From Nematostella vectensis (lineage: Eukaryota > Cnidaria > Anthozoa > Actiniaria > Edwardsiidae), in contig NC_064034.1 in the NCBI RefSeq assembly GCF_932526225.1, positions 3,954,001 through 4,018,000 on the forward strand: a stretch of DNA of 64,000 nucleotides. Direction: 5' to 3'. The position numbers and the translations under genes were made by a program. The notes beneath the pieces are model-generated. The model was not told where the DNA came from. It did no database searches and worked only from the letters and a program-made list of their open reading frames with translations. Positions 1 to 8,611 of the stretch are shown one piece after another. The stretch's first letter is position 1; each line of letters begins with the position of its first letter.

Positions 1-34
1 CCAGGGGTCGAGAGTTCGAGTCTCTCTAGAGGCT
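1..34 (+). tRNA. tRNA-Thr, 3' part only (cut by window edge)
   Basis: Anticodon 3' strand, T arm and acceptor 3' strand; the TAGAGGC ending matches the TGT-type copies. Confidence 0.85.
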
Positions 35-122
35 GCTCATTTTGTTTAAGCAGCTATTTTTAGATTCTTCCAGGTCTAAAATGCTAGTCCATATAATATC
101 AAGATCTTTCTGTCAGCGTACT

Positions 123-195
123 GCCTCTGTAGCTCAGTGGTTAGAGCACTGGTCTAGTAAACCAGGGGTCGAGAGTTCGAGTCTCTCCAGAGGCT
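123..195 (+). tRNA. tRNA-Thr (AGT)
   Basis: Canonical copy; all four stems pair. Confidence 0.95.
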
Positions 196-284
196 GCACA
201 CTTTCTTTTACGCAGCTATTTTTAGATTCTTGCAGGTCTAAAATGCTAGTCCTTAAAATATCAAGATCTTTCTGTCAGCGTACT

Positions 285-357
285 GCCTCTGTAGCTCAGT
301 GGTTAGAACACTGGTCTAGTAAACCAGGGGTCGAGAGTTCTAGTCTCTCCAGAGGCT
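285..357 (+). tRNA. tRNA-Thr (AGT), altered
   Basis: D-stem GAGC is GAAC and the T loop reads TTCTAGT, which damages the B box; probably weak or inactive. Confidence 0.75.
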
Positions 358-445
358 GCGCAGTTTTTTTACGGAGCTGTTTTTAGATTCTTCCAGGTCT
401 AAAATGCTTGTCCTTAAAATATCAAGATCTTTCTGTCAGCGTAAT

Positions 446-518
446 GCCTCTGTAGCTCAGTAGTTAGAGCACTGGTCTTGTAAACCAGGGGTCGAGAGTT
501 CGAGTCTCTCTAGAGGCT
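446..518 (+). tRNA. tRNA-Thr (TGT)
   Basis: Stems pair with a terminal G-U (TAGAGGC); one D-loop change (AGTAGTTA). Confidence 0.9.
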
Positions 519-605
519 GCGCATTTTTTTAAGCAGCTTTTTTTAGATTCTTCCAGGTCTAAAATGCTAGTCCATATAATATCAAGATCTTTCTGTCAGC
601 GTACT

Positions 606-678
606 GCCACTGTAGCTCAGTGGTTAGAGCACTGGTCTAGTAAACCTGGGGTCGAGAGTTCAAGTCTCTTCAGAGGCT
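606..678 (+). tRNA. tRNA-Thr (AGT), altered
   Basis: GCCACTG breaks an acceptor pair, ACCTG breaks the anticodon stem, and the T loop is TTCAAGT. Confidence 0.7.
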
Positions 679-766
679 GCGCACGTTTTTTACGCAGCTT
701 TTTTTAGATTCTTCCAGGTCTAAAATGCTTGTCCTCAAAATATGAAGATCTTTCTGTCAGCGTACT

Positions 767-839
767 GCCTCTGTAGCTCAGTGGTTAGAGCACTGGTCTA
801 GTAAACCAGGGGTCGAGAGTTCGAGTCTCTCCAGAGCCT
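767..839 (+). tRNA. tRNA-Thr (AGT), acceptor mismatch
   Basis: The 3' acceptor strand is AGAGCCT, giving a C-C mismatch; the same change recurs in several other copies, which shows block duplication. Confidence 0.8.
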
Positions 840-928
840 GCACACTTTCTTTTACGCAGCTATTTTTAGATTCTTGCAGGTCTAAAATGCTAGTCCTTAA
901 AATATCAAGATCTTTCTGTCAGCGTACT

Positions 929-1001
929 GCCTCTGTAGCTCAGTGGTTAGAGCACTGGTCTTGTAAACCAGGGGTCGAGAGTTCGAGTCTCTCTAGAGGC
1001 T
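929..1001 (+). tRNA. tRNA-Thr (TGT)
   Basis: Canonical TGT copy with TAGAGGC ending and a T8 terminator. Confidence 0.95.
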
Positions 1002-1089
1002 GCTCATTTTTTTTAAGCAGCTATTTTTAGATTCTTCCAGGTCTAAAATGCTAGTCCATATAATATCAAGATCTTTCTGTCAGCGTACT

Positions 1090-1162
1090 GCCTCTGTAGC
1101 TCAGTGGTTAGAGCACTGGTCTTGTAAACCAGGGGTCGAGAGTTCGAGTCTCTCCAGAGGCT
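1090..1162 (+). tRNA. tRNA-Thr (TGT)
   Basis: TGT anticodon combined with the CAGAGGC ending typical of AGT copies, suggesting gene conversion between types. Confidence 0.93.
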
Positions 1163-1252
1163 GTGCATTTATTTTTTACGCAGCTTTTTTTAGATTCTTC
1201 CAGGTCTAAAATGCTTGTCCTCAAAATATGAAGATCTTTCTGTCAGCGTACT

Positions 1253-1325
1253 GCCTCAGTAGCTCAGTGGTTAGAGCACTGGTCTAGTAAACCAGGGGTC
1301 GAGAGTTCGAGTCTCTCCAGAGCCT
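1253..1325 (+). tRNA. tRNA-Thr (AGT), acceptor mismatches
   Basis: GCCTCAG against AGAGCCT leaves two acceptor mismatches. Confidence 0.75.
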
Positions 1326-1414
1326 GCACACTTTCTTTTACGCAGCTATTTTTAGATTCTTGCAGGTCTAAAATGCTAGTCCTTAAAATATCAAGATCTT
1401 TCTGTCAGCGTACT

Positions 1415-1487
1415 GCCTCTGTAGCTCAGTGGTTAGAGCACTGGTCTTGTAAACCAGGGGTCGAGAGTTCGAGTCTCTCTAGAGGCT
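1415..1487 (+). tRNA. tRNA-Thr (TGT), terminator interrupted
   Basis: Intact tRNA body, but a LINE fragment begins 7 nt downstream inside the T-run, so the usual Pol III terminator is lost. Confidence 0.9.
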
Positions 1488-1494
1488 GCTCATT

Positions 1495-1930
1495 AGGTCT
1501 GTACTCGAGTATGCGTCGCCGGTGTGGGCTGCTCTACCGGAATACCTATCTGAGCACCTGGAGTCTATACAGAAAAGAGCTTTAAAAATCATTCTAAGGC
1601 ACGAATATACGAGCTATAGTAGTGCCCTTGCCTCAACGTCTCTCCAATTTTTGTCTGAGAGAAGGGATGAAGCATGTCGGAAATTTATGGCAAGAGCTAA
1701 AACTGTTGAACCCTTAAAATCTGTGGTTAATAACATGACAACTGTCCAACATGGATATAATTTGAGATCAGGAAATGAGAAAATAATAGGACCGCAAGCT
1801 AAAACTTGTAGGTTTAGAGATTTTGTGACTGTGCGCTATTGTTAGTTTCTGTGTGACGACCTCTCACTTGTAATTCAGCCATGATAGCTGCAATGGTGTA
1901 GAAATAAACATATATTATTATTATTATTAT
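1495..1930 (+). mobile_element. 5'-truncated non-LTR retrotransposon (CR1/L2-like) 3' end
   Basis: The open frame starting in the insert reads LEYASPVWAALPEYL then SIQKRALKIIL and ends with a stop at 1843-1845. This is the C-terminal tail typical of CR1/L2/Jockey-type reverse transcriptases. A short 3' UTR and an (ATT)n tail follow. The 5' break lies directly in the T-run after the tRNA at 1415-1487, and the spacer resumes with aagcagctat right after the tail. Reverse-transcriptase and endonuclease parts are absent, so it is a dead-on-arrival copy. Clade assignment is by general resemblance only. Confidence 0.8.
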
Positions 1931-2005
1931 AAGCAGCTATTTTTAGATTCTTCCAGGTCTAAAATGCTAGTCCATATAATATCAAGCTCTCTCTTTCCGC
2001 GTACT

Positions 2006-2078
2006 GCCTCTGTAGCTCAGTGGTTAGAGCACTGGTCTAGTAAACCAGGGGTCGAGAGTTCGAGTCTCTCCAGAGGCT
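2006..2078 (+). tRNA. tRNA-Thr (AGT)
   Basis: Canonical copy, first one after the LINE insertion. Confidence 0.95.
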
Positions 2079-2165
2079 GCGCAATTTTTTACGCAGCTAT
2101 TTTTAGATTCTTCCAGGTCTAAAATGCTTGTCCTTGAAATATCAAGATCTTTCTGCTAGCGTAAT

Positions 2166-2238
2166 TCCTCTGTAGCTCAGTGGTTATAGCACTGGTCTAG
2201 TAAACCAGGGGTCGAGAGTTCGAGTCTCTCCAGAGGCT
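2166..2238 (+). tRNA. tRNA-Thr (AGT), T1 variant
   Basis: First base is T and D stem is TAGC; founder type of a recurring variant seen at 3778, 4260, 4582, 5872 and 6354. Confidence 0.75.
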
Positions 2239-2326
2239 GCGCACGTTTTTTACGCAGCTTTTATTAGATTCTTCCAGGTCTAAAATGCTTGTCCTCAAAA
2301 TATGAAGATCTTTCTGTCAGCGTACT

Positions 2327-2399
2327 GCCTCTGTAGCTCAGTGGTTAGAGCACTGGTCTAGTAAACCAGGGGTCGAGAGTTCGAGTCTCTCCAGAGGCT
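2327..2399 (+). tRNA. tRNA-Thr (AGT)
   Basis: Canonical copy. Confidence 0.95.
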
Positions 2400-2488
2400 G
2401 CACACTTTCTTTTACGCAGCTATTTTTAGATTCTTGCAGGTCTAAAATGCTAGTCCTTAAAATATCAAGATCTTTCTGTCAGCGTACT

Positions 2489-2561
2489 GCCTCTGTAGCT
2501 CAGTGGTTAGAGCACTGGTCTAGTAAACCAGGGGTCGAGAGTTCGAGTCTCTTCAGAGGCT
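2489..2561 (+). tRNA. tRNA-Thr (AGT)
   Basis: T stem closes with CTCTT, a G-U pair in place of G-C; otherwise canonical. Confidence 0.93.
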
Positions 2562-2649
2562 GCGCACGTTTTTTACGCAGCTTTTTTTAGATTCTTCCAG
2601 GTCTAAAATGCTTGTCCTCAAAATTTGAAGATCTTTCTGTCAGCGTACT

Positions 2650-2722
2650 GCCTCTGTAGCTCAGTGGTTAGAGCACTGGTCTAGTAAACCAGGGGTCGAG
2701 AGTTCGAGTCTCTCCAGAGCCT
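2650..2722 (+). tRNA. tRNA-Thr (AGT), acceptor mismatch
   Basis: AGAGCCT ending. Confidence 0.8.
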
Positions 2723-2811
2723 GCACACTTTCTTTTACGCAGCTATTTTTAGATTCTTGCAGGTCTAAAATGCTAGTCCTTAAAATATCAAGATCTTTCT
2801 GTCAGCGTACT

Positions 2812-2884
2812 GCCTCTGTAGCTCAGTGGTTAGAGCACTGGTCTAGTAAACCAGGGGTCGAGAGTTCGAGTCTCTCCAGAGGCT
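2812..2884 (+). tRNA. tRNA-Thr (AGT)
   Basis: Canonical copy. Confidence 0.95.
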
Positions 2885-2973
2885 GCACACTTTCTTTTAC
2901 GCAGCTATTTTTAGATTCTTGCAGGTCTAAAATGCTAGTCCTTAAAATATCAAGATCTTTCTGTCAGCGTACT

Positions 2974-3046
2974 GCCTCTGTAGCTCAGTGGTTAGAGCAC
3001 TGGTCTTGTAAACCAGGGGTCGAGAGTTCGAGTCTCTCTAGAGGCT
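2974..3046 (+). tRNA. tRNA-Thr (TGT)
   Basis: Canonical TGT copy. Confidence 0.95.
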
Positions 3047-3133
3047 GCTCATTTTTTTAAGCAGCTATTTTCAGATTCTTCCAGGTCTAAAATGCTAGTC
3101 CATATAATATCAAGATCTTTCTGTCAGCGTACT

Positions 3134-3206
3134 GCCTCTGTAGCTCAGTGGTTAGAGCACTGGTCTAGTAAACCAGGGGTCGAGAGTTCGAGTCTCTCCA
3201 GAGCCT
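3134..3206 (+). tRNA. tRNA-Thr (AGT), acceptor mismatch
   Basis: AGAGCCT ending. Confidence 0.8.
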
Positions 3207-3295
3207 GCACACTTTCTTTTACGCAGCTATTTTTAGATTCTTGCAGGTCTAAAATGCTAGTCCTTAAAATATCAAGATCTTTCTGTCAGCGTACT

Positions 3296-3368
3296 GCCTC
3301 TGTAGCTCAGTGGTTAGAGCACTGGTCTAGTAAACCAGGGGTCGAGAGTTCGAGTCTCTCCAGAGGCT
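3296..3368 (+). tRNA. tRNA-Thr (AGT)
   Basis: Canonical copy. Confidence 0.95.
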
Positions 3369-3456
3369 GCGCACGTTTTTTACGCAGCTTTTTTTAGATT
3401 CTTCCAGGTCTAAAATGCTTGTCCTTAAAATATCAAGATCTTTCTGTCAGCGTACT

Positions 3457-3529
3457 GCCTCTGTAGCTCAGTGGTTAGAGCACTGGTCTTGTAAACCAGG
3501 GGTCGAGAGTTTGAGTCTCTCTAGAGGCT
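3457..3529 (+). tRNA. tRNA-Thr (TGT)
   Basis: T loop is TTTGAGT (C56 changed); stems intact. Confidence 0.85.
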
Positions 3530-3616
3530 GCTCATTTTTTTAAGCAGCTATTTTTAGATTCTTCCAGGTCTAAAATGCTAGTCCATATAATATCAAGCTC
3601 TCTCTTTCCGCGTACT

Positions 3617-3689
3617 GCCTCTGTAGCTCAGTGGTTAGAGCACTGGTCTAGTAAACCAGGGGTCGAGAGTTCGAGTCTCTCCAGAGGCT
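3617..3689 (+). tRNA. tRNA-Thr (AGT)
   Basis: Canonical copy. Confidence 0.95.
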
Positions 3690-3777
3690 GCGCACATTTT
3701 TTACGCAGCTATTTTTAGATTCTTCCAGGTCTAAAATGCTTGTCCTTGAAATATCAAGATCTTTCTGCCAGCGTAAT

Positions 3778-3850
3778 TCCTCTGTAGCTCAGTGGTTATA
3801 GCACTGGTCTAGTAAACCAGGGGTCGAGAGTTCGAGTCTCTCCAGAGGCT
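3778..3850 (+). tRNA. tRNA-Thr (AGT), T1 variant
   Basis: T at position 1 and TAGC D stem. Confidence 0.75.
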
Positions 3851-3938
3851 GCGCACGTTTTTTACGCAGCTTTTTTTAGATTCTTCCAGGTCTAAAATGC
3901 TTGTCCTCAAAATATGAAGATCTTTCTGTCAGCGTACT

Positions 3939-4011
3939 GCCTCTGTAGCTCAGTGGTTAGAGCACTGGTCTAGTAAACCAGGGGTCGAGAGTTCGAGTCT
4001 CTCTAGAGGCT
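3939..4011 (+). tRNA. tRNA-Thr (AGT), mosaic
   Basis: AGT anticodon with the TAGAGGC ending and spacer of TGT copies; a recombinant between the two types. Confidence 0.92.
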
Positions 4012-4098
4012 GCTCATTTTTTTAAGCAGCTATTTTTAGATTCTTCCAGGTCTAAAATGCTAGTCCATATAATATCACTCTCTCTCTTTCCGCGTACT

Positions 4099-4171
4099 GC
4101 CTCTGTAGCTCAGTGGTTAGAGCACTGGTCTAGTAAACCAGGGGTCGAGAGTTCTATTCTCTCCAGAGGCT
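4099..4171 (+). tRNA. tRNA-Thr (AGT), altered
   Basis: T arm reads TTCTATTCT, damaging the B box. Confidence 0.75.
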
Positions 4172-4259
4172 GCGCACTTTTTTTACGCAGCTATTTTTAG
4201 ATTCTTCCAGGTCTAAAATGCTTGTCCTTGAAATATGAAGATCTTTCTGCCAGCGTAAT

Positions 4260-4332
4260 TCCTCTGTAGCTCAGTGGTTATAGCACTGGTCTAGTAAACC
4301 AGGGGTCGAGAGTTCGAGTCTCTTCAGAGGCT
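4260..4332 (+). tRNA. tRNA-Thr (AGT), T1 variant
   Basis: T1 and TAGC D stem, plus a CTCTT T stem. Confidence 0.75.
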
Positions 4333-4420
4333 GCGCACGTTTTTTACGCAGCTTTTTTTAGATTCTTCCAGGTCTAAAATGCTTGTCCTCAAAATATGAA
4401 GATCTTTCTGTCAGCGTACT

Positions 4421-4493
4421 GCCTCTGTAGCTCAGTGGTTAGAGCACTGGTCTAGTAAACCAGGGGTCGAGAGTTCGAGTCTCTCCAGAGGCT
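4421..4493 (+). tRNA. tRNA-Thr (AGT)
   Basis: Canonical copy. Confidence 0.95.
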
Positions 4494-4581
4494 GCGCACG
4501 TTTTTTACGCAGCTTTTTTTAGATTCTTCCAGGTCTAAAATGCTTGTCCTTGAAATATCAAGATCTTTCTGCCAGCGTAAT

Positions 4582-4654
4582 TCCTCTGTAGCTCAGTGGT
4601 TATAGCACTGGTCTAGTAAACCAGGGTTCGAGAGTTCGAGTCTCTTCAGAGGCT
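4582..4654 (+). tRNA. tRNA-Thr (AGT), T1 variant
   Basis: T1, TAGC D stem and variable loop GGTTC. Confidence 0.72.
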
Positions 4655-4743
4655 GCGCACGTTTTTTACGCAGCTTTTTTTTAGATTCTTCCAGGTCTAA
4701 AATGCTTGTCCTCAAAATATGAAGATCTTTCTGTCAGCGTACT

Positions 4744-4816
4744 GCCTCTGTAGCTCAGTGGTTAGAGCACTGGTCTAGTAAACCAGGGGTCGAGAGTTCG
4801 AGTCTCTCCAGAGGCT
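4744..4816 (+). tRNA. tRNA-Thr (AGT)
   Basis: Canonical copy. Confidence 0.95.
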
Positions 4817-4904
4817 GCGCACGTTTTTTACGCAGCTTTTTTTAGATTCTTCCAGGTCTAAAATGCTTGTCCTCAAAATATGAAGATCTTTCTGTCAGCG
4901 TACT

Positions 4905-4977
4905 GCCTCTGTAGCTCAGTGGTTAGAGCACTGGTCTAGTAAACCAGGGGTCGAGAGTTCGAGTCTCTCCAGAGGCT
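4905..4977 (+). tRNA. tRNA-Thr (AGT)
   Basis: Canonical copy. Confidence 0.95.
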
Positions 4978-5066
4978 GCACACTTTCTTTTACGCAGCTA
5001 TTTTTAGATTCTTGCAGGTCTAAAATGCTAGTCCTTAAAATATCAAGATCTTTCTGTCAGCGTACT

Positions 5067-5139
5067 GCCTCTGTAGCTCAGTGGTTAGAGCACTGGTCTA
5101 GTAAACCAGGGGTCGAGAGTTCGAGTCTCTTCAGAGGCT
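5067..5139 (+). tRNA. tRNA-Thr (AGT)
   Basis: CTCTT T stem (G-U); otherwise canonical. Confidence 0.93.
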
Positions 5140-5227
5140 GCGCACGTTTTTTACGCAGCTTTTTTTAGATTCTTCCAGGTCTAAAATGCTTGTCCTCAAA
5201 ATATGAAGATCTTTCTGTCAGCTTACT

Positions 5228-5300
5228 GCCTCTGTAGCTCAGTGGTTAGAGCACTGGTCTAGTAAACCAGGGGTCGAGAGTTCGAGTCTCTCCAGAGCCT
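5228..5300 (+). tRNA. tRNA-Thr (AGT), acceptor mismatch
   Basis: AGAGCCT ending. Confidence 0.8.
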
Positions 5301-5389
5301 GCACACTTTCTTTTACGCAGCTATTTTTAGATTCTTGCAGGTCTAAAATGCTAGTCCTTAAAATATCAAGATCTTTCTGTCAGCGTACT

Positions 5390-5462
5390 GCCTCTGTAGC
5401 TCAGTGGTTAGAGCACTGGTCTAGTAAACCAGGGGTCGAGAGTTCGAGTCTCTCCAGAGGCT
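5390..5462 (+). tRNA. tRNA-Thr (AGT)
   Basis: Canonical copy. Confidence 0.95.
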
Positions 5463-5550
5463 GCGCACGTTATTTACGCAGCTTTTTTTAGATTCTTCCA
5501 GGTCTAAAATGCTTGTCCTTAAAATATCAAGATCTTTCTGTCAGCGTACT

Positions 5551-5623
5551 GGCTCTGTAGCTCAGTGGTTAGAGCACTGGTCTTGTAAACCAGGGGTCGA
5601 GAGTTCGAGTCTCTCTAGAGGCT
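5551..5623 (+). tRNA. tRNA-Thr (TGT), acceptor mismatch
   Basis: GGCTCTG gives a G-G mismatch at pair 2-71. Confidence 0.8.
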
Positions 5624-5710
5624 GCTCATTTTTTTAAGCAGCTATTTTTAGATTCTTCCAGGTCTAAAATGCTAGTCCATATAATATCAAGCTCTCTCTT
5701 TCCGCGTACT

Positions 5711-5783
5711 GCCTCTGTAGCTCAGTGGTTAGAGCACTGGTCTAGTAAACCAGGGGTCGAGAGTTCGAGTCTCTCCAGAGGCT
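5711..5783 (+). tRNA. tRNA-Thr (AGT)
   Basis: Canonical copy. Confidence 0.95.
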
Positions 5784-5871
5784 GCGCACTTTTTTTACGC
5801 AGCTATTTTTAGATTCTTCCAGGTCTAAAATGCTTGTCCTTGAAATATCAAGATCTTTCTGCCAGCGTAAT

Positions 5872-5944
5872 TCCTCTGTAGCTCAGTGGTTATAGCACTG
5901 GTCTAGTAAACCAGGGGTCGAGAGTTCGAGTCTCTCCAGAGGCT
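5872..5944 (+). tRNA. tRNA-Thr (AGT), T1 variant
   Basis: T1 and TAGC D stem. Confidence 0.75.
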
Positions 5945-6032
5945 GCGCACGTTATTTACGCAGCTTTTTTTAGATTCTTCCAGGTCTAAAATGCTTGTCC
6001 TTAAAATATCAAGATCTTTTTGTCAGCGTACT

Positions 6033-6105
6033 GCCTCTGTAGCTCAGTGGTTAGAGCACTGGTCTTGTAAACCAGGGGTCGAGAGTTCGAGTCTCTCTAG
6101 AGGCT
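6033..6105 (+). tRNA. tRNA-Thr (TGT)
   Basis: Canonical TGT copy. Confidence 0.95.
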
Positions 6106-6192
6106 GCTCATTTTTTTAAGCAGCTATTTTTAGATTCTTCCAGGTCTAAAATGCTAGTCCATATAATATCAAGCTCTCTCTTTCCGCGTACT

Positions 6193-6265
6193 GCCTCTGT
6201 AGCTCAGTGGTTAGAGCACTGGTCTAGTAAACCAGGGGTCGAGAGTTCGAGTCTCTCCAGAGGCT
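6193..6265 (+). tRNA. tRNA-Thr (AGT)
   Basis: Canonical copy. Confidence 0.95.
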
Positions 6266-6353
6266 GCGCACTTTTTCTACGCAGCTATTTTTAGATTCTT
6301 CCAGGTCTAAAATGCTTGTCCTTGAAATATCAAGATCTTTCTGCCAGCGTAAT

Positions 6354-6426
6354 TCCTCTGTAGCTCAGTGGTTATAGCACTGGTCTAGTAAACCAGGGGT
6401 CGAGAGTTCGAGTCTCTCCAGAGGCT
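6354..6426 (+). tRNA. tRNA-Thr (AGT), T1 variant
   Basis: T1 and TAGC D stem. Confidence 0.75.
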
Positions 6427-6514
6427 GCGCACGTTTTTTACGCAGCTTTTTTTAGATTCTTCCAGGTCTAAAATGCTTGTCCTCAAAATATGAAGATCTT
6501 TCTGTCAGCGTACT

Positions 6515-6587
6515 GCCTCTGTAGCTCAGTGGTTAGAGCACTGGTCTTGTAAACCAGGGGTCGAGAGTTCGAGTCTCTCTAGAGGCT
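6515..6587 (+). tRNA. tRNA-Thr (TGT)
   Basis: Canonical TGT copy. Confidence 0.95.
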
Positions 6588-6674
6588 GCTCATTTTTTTA
6601 AGCAGCTAATTTTAGATTCTTCCAGGTCTAAAATGCTAGTCCTTAAAATATCAAGATCTTTCTGTCAGCGTACT

Positions 6675-6747
6675 GCCTCTGTAGCTCAGTGGTTAGAGCA
6701 CTGGTCTAGTAAACCAGGGGTCGAGAGTTCGAGTCTCTCCAGAGGCT
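6675..6747 (+). tRNA. tRNA-Thr (AGT)
   Basis: Canonical copy. Confidence 0.95.
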
Positions 6748-6835
6748 GCGCACGTTATTTACGCAGCTTTTTTTAGATTCTTGCAGGTCTAAAATGCTAG
6801 TCCTTAAAATATCAAGATCTTTCTGTCAGCGTACT

Positions 6836-6908
6836 GCCTCTGTAGCTCAGTGGTTAGAGCACTGGTCTTGTAAACCAGGGGTCGAGAGTTCGAGTCTCTC
6901 TAGAGGCT
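6836..6908 (+). tRNA. tRNA-Thr (TGT)
   Basis: Canonical TGT copy. Confidence 0.95.
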
Positions 6909-6995
6909 GCTCATTTTTTTAAGCAGCTATTTTTAGATTCTTCCAGGTCTAAAATGCTAGTCCATATAATATCAAGCTCTCTCTTTCCGCGTACT

Positions 6996-7068
6996 GCCTC
7001 TGTAGCTCAGTGGTTAGAGCACTGGTCTAGTAAACCAGGGGTCGAGAGTTCGAGTCTCTCCAGAGGCT
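6996..7068 (+). tRNA. tRNA-Thr (AGT)
   Basis: Canonical copy. Confidence 0.95.
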
Positions 7069-7156
7069 GCGCACGTTATTTACGCAGCTTTTTTTAGATT
7101 CTTCCAGGTCTAAAATGCTTGTCCTTAAAATATCAAGATCTTTCTGTCAGCGTACT

Positions 7157-7229
7157 GCCTCTGTAGCTCAGTGGTTAGAGCACTGGTCTTGTAAACCAGG
7201 GTTCGAGAGTTCGAGTCTCTCCAGAGGCT
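7157..7229 (+). tRNA. tRNA-Thr (TGT)
   Basis: Last copy with the first type of 5' flank; followed by the second spacer family. Confidence 0.93.
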
Positions 7230-7318
7230 ACGGCTAATCGTTTTGGCAAATTGATTTCTAGAAATTGAATGGAAACATCATTTAAAATAATAACATTTGC
7301 CTGATTATGGAAGCGCAC

Positions 7319-7391
7319 GCCTCTGTAGCTCAGTGGTTAGAGCACTGGTCTAGTAAACCAGGGTTCGAGAGTTCTAGTCTCTCCAGAGGCT
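7319..7391 (+). tRNA. tRNA-Thr (AGT), altered T loop
   Basis: T loop TTCTAGT; 5' flank is caagcgcac-like rather than gcgtact. Confidence 0.8.
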
Positions 7392-7480
7392 ACGGCTAAT
7401 CGTTTTGGCAAATATATTTATCGAAATTGAATGGAGACATCATTTAAAATAATAACATTTGCCTCACAATGCAAGCGCAC

Positions 7481-7553
7481 GCCTCTGTAGCTCAGTGGTT
7501 AGAGCACTGGTCTAGTAAACCAGGGGTCGAGAGTTCGAGTCTCTCCAGAGGCT
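7481..7553 (+). tRNA. tRNA-Thr (AGT)
   Basis: Canonical; second-type 5' flank and first-type 3' flank, a spacer recombinant. Confidence 0.95.
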
Positions 7554-7641
7554 GCGCACTTTTTTTACGCAGCTATTTTTAGATTCTTCCAGGTCTAAAA
7601 TGCTTGTCCTCAAAATATGAAGATCTTTCTGTCAGCGTACT

Positions 7642-7714
7642 GCCTCTGTAGCTCAGTGGTTATAGCACTGGTCTAGTAAACCAGGGGTCGAGAGTTCGAG
7701 TCTCTCCAGAGGCT
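7642..7714 (+). tRNA. tRNA-Thr (AGT)
   Basis: TAGC D-stem change with a normal G1. Confidence 0.8.
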
Positions 7715-7802
7715 GCGCACTTTTTTTACGCATCTATTTTTAGATTCTTCCAGGTCTAAAATGCTAGTCCTTAAAATATCAAGATCACTCTGTCAGCGTA
7801 CT

Positions 7803-7875
7803 GCATCTGTAGCTCAGTGGTTAGAGCACTGATCTCGTAAACCAGGGGTCGAGAGTTCGAGTCTCTCCAGAGGCT
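7803..7875 (+). tRNA. tRNA-Thr (CGT), altered
   Basis: The only CGT anticodon. GCATCTG and CTGAT each introduce a stem mismatch, so function is doubtful. Confidence 0.7.
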
Positions 7876-7964
7876 ACGGGTAATCGTTTTGTCAAATTGA
7901 TTTCTAGAAATTGAATGGAAACATCATTTAAAATAATAACATTTGCCTGATTATGCAAGCGCAC

Positions 7965-8037
7965 GCCTCTGTAGCTCAGTGGTTAGAGCACTGGTCTAGT
8001 AAACCAGGGGTGGAGAGTTCTAGTCTCTCCAGAGGCT
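7965..8037 (+). tRNA. tRNA-Thr (AGT), altered T loop
   Basis: Variable loop GGGTG and T loop TTCTAGT. Confidence 0.8.
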
Positions 8038-8126
8038 ACGGCTAATCGTTTTGGCAAATATATTTATCGAAATTGAATGGAAACATCATTTAAAATAATA
8101 ATATTTGCCTCACAATGCAAGCGCAC

Positions 8127-8199
8127 GCCTCTGTAGCTCAGTGGTTAGAGCACTGGTCTAGTAAACCAGGGGTCGAGAGTTCGAGTCTCTCCAGAGGCT
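8127..8199 (+). tRNA. tRNA-Thr (AGT)
   Basis: Canonical copy. Confidence 0.95.
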
Positions 8200-8287
8200 G
8201 CGCACTTTATTTTAAGCGATATTTTTAGATTCTTTCAAGTCTAAAATGCTTGTCCTTGAAATATCAAGATCTTCCTGTCAGCGTACT

Positions 8288-8360
8288 GCCTCTGTGCCTC
8301 AGTGGTTAGAGCACTGGTCTTGTGAACCAGGGGTCGAGAGTTCGACCCTCTCCAGAGGCT
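8288..8360 (+). tRNA. tRNA-Thr (TGT), decaying
   Basis: GTAGCTC has become GTGCCTC, the anticodon loop is CTTGTGA and the T arm is TTCGACCCTC; likely a pseudogene. Confidence 0.6.
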
Positions 8361-8449
8361 ACGCCTAATCATTTTGGCAAATTGATTTATCGAAATTGAA
8401 TGGAAACATCCTTCAAAACAATAATACTAGCATGAATCTGCAAGCGTAC

Positions 8450-8522
8450 GCCTCTGTAGCTCAGTGGTTAGAGCACTGGTCTAGTAAACCAGGGGTCGAG
8501 AGTTCGACTCTCTGCAGAGTCT
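8450..8522 (+). tRNA. tRNA-Thr (AGT), altered
   Basis: Acceptor 3' strand CAGAGTC and T-arm changes. Confidence 0.7.
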
Positions 8523-8611
8523 ACGCCTAATCATTTTGGCAAATTGATTTAACGAAATTGAATGGAAACATCCTTCAAAATAATAATGCTAGCATGAATC
8601 TGCAAGCGTAC

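Noticed and set aside
42-3397. Open frames of 70-114 codons repeating VAQWLEHWS-type peptides
   Set aside because: They are read-through of tRNA-Thr units and spacers; the repeated peptide is the translated tRNA.
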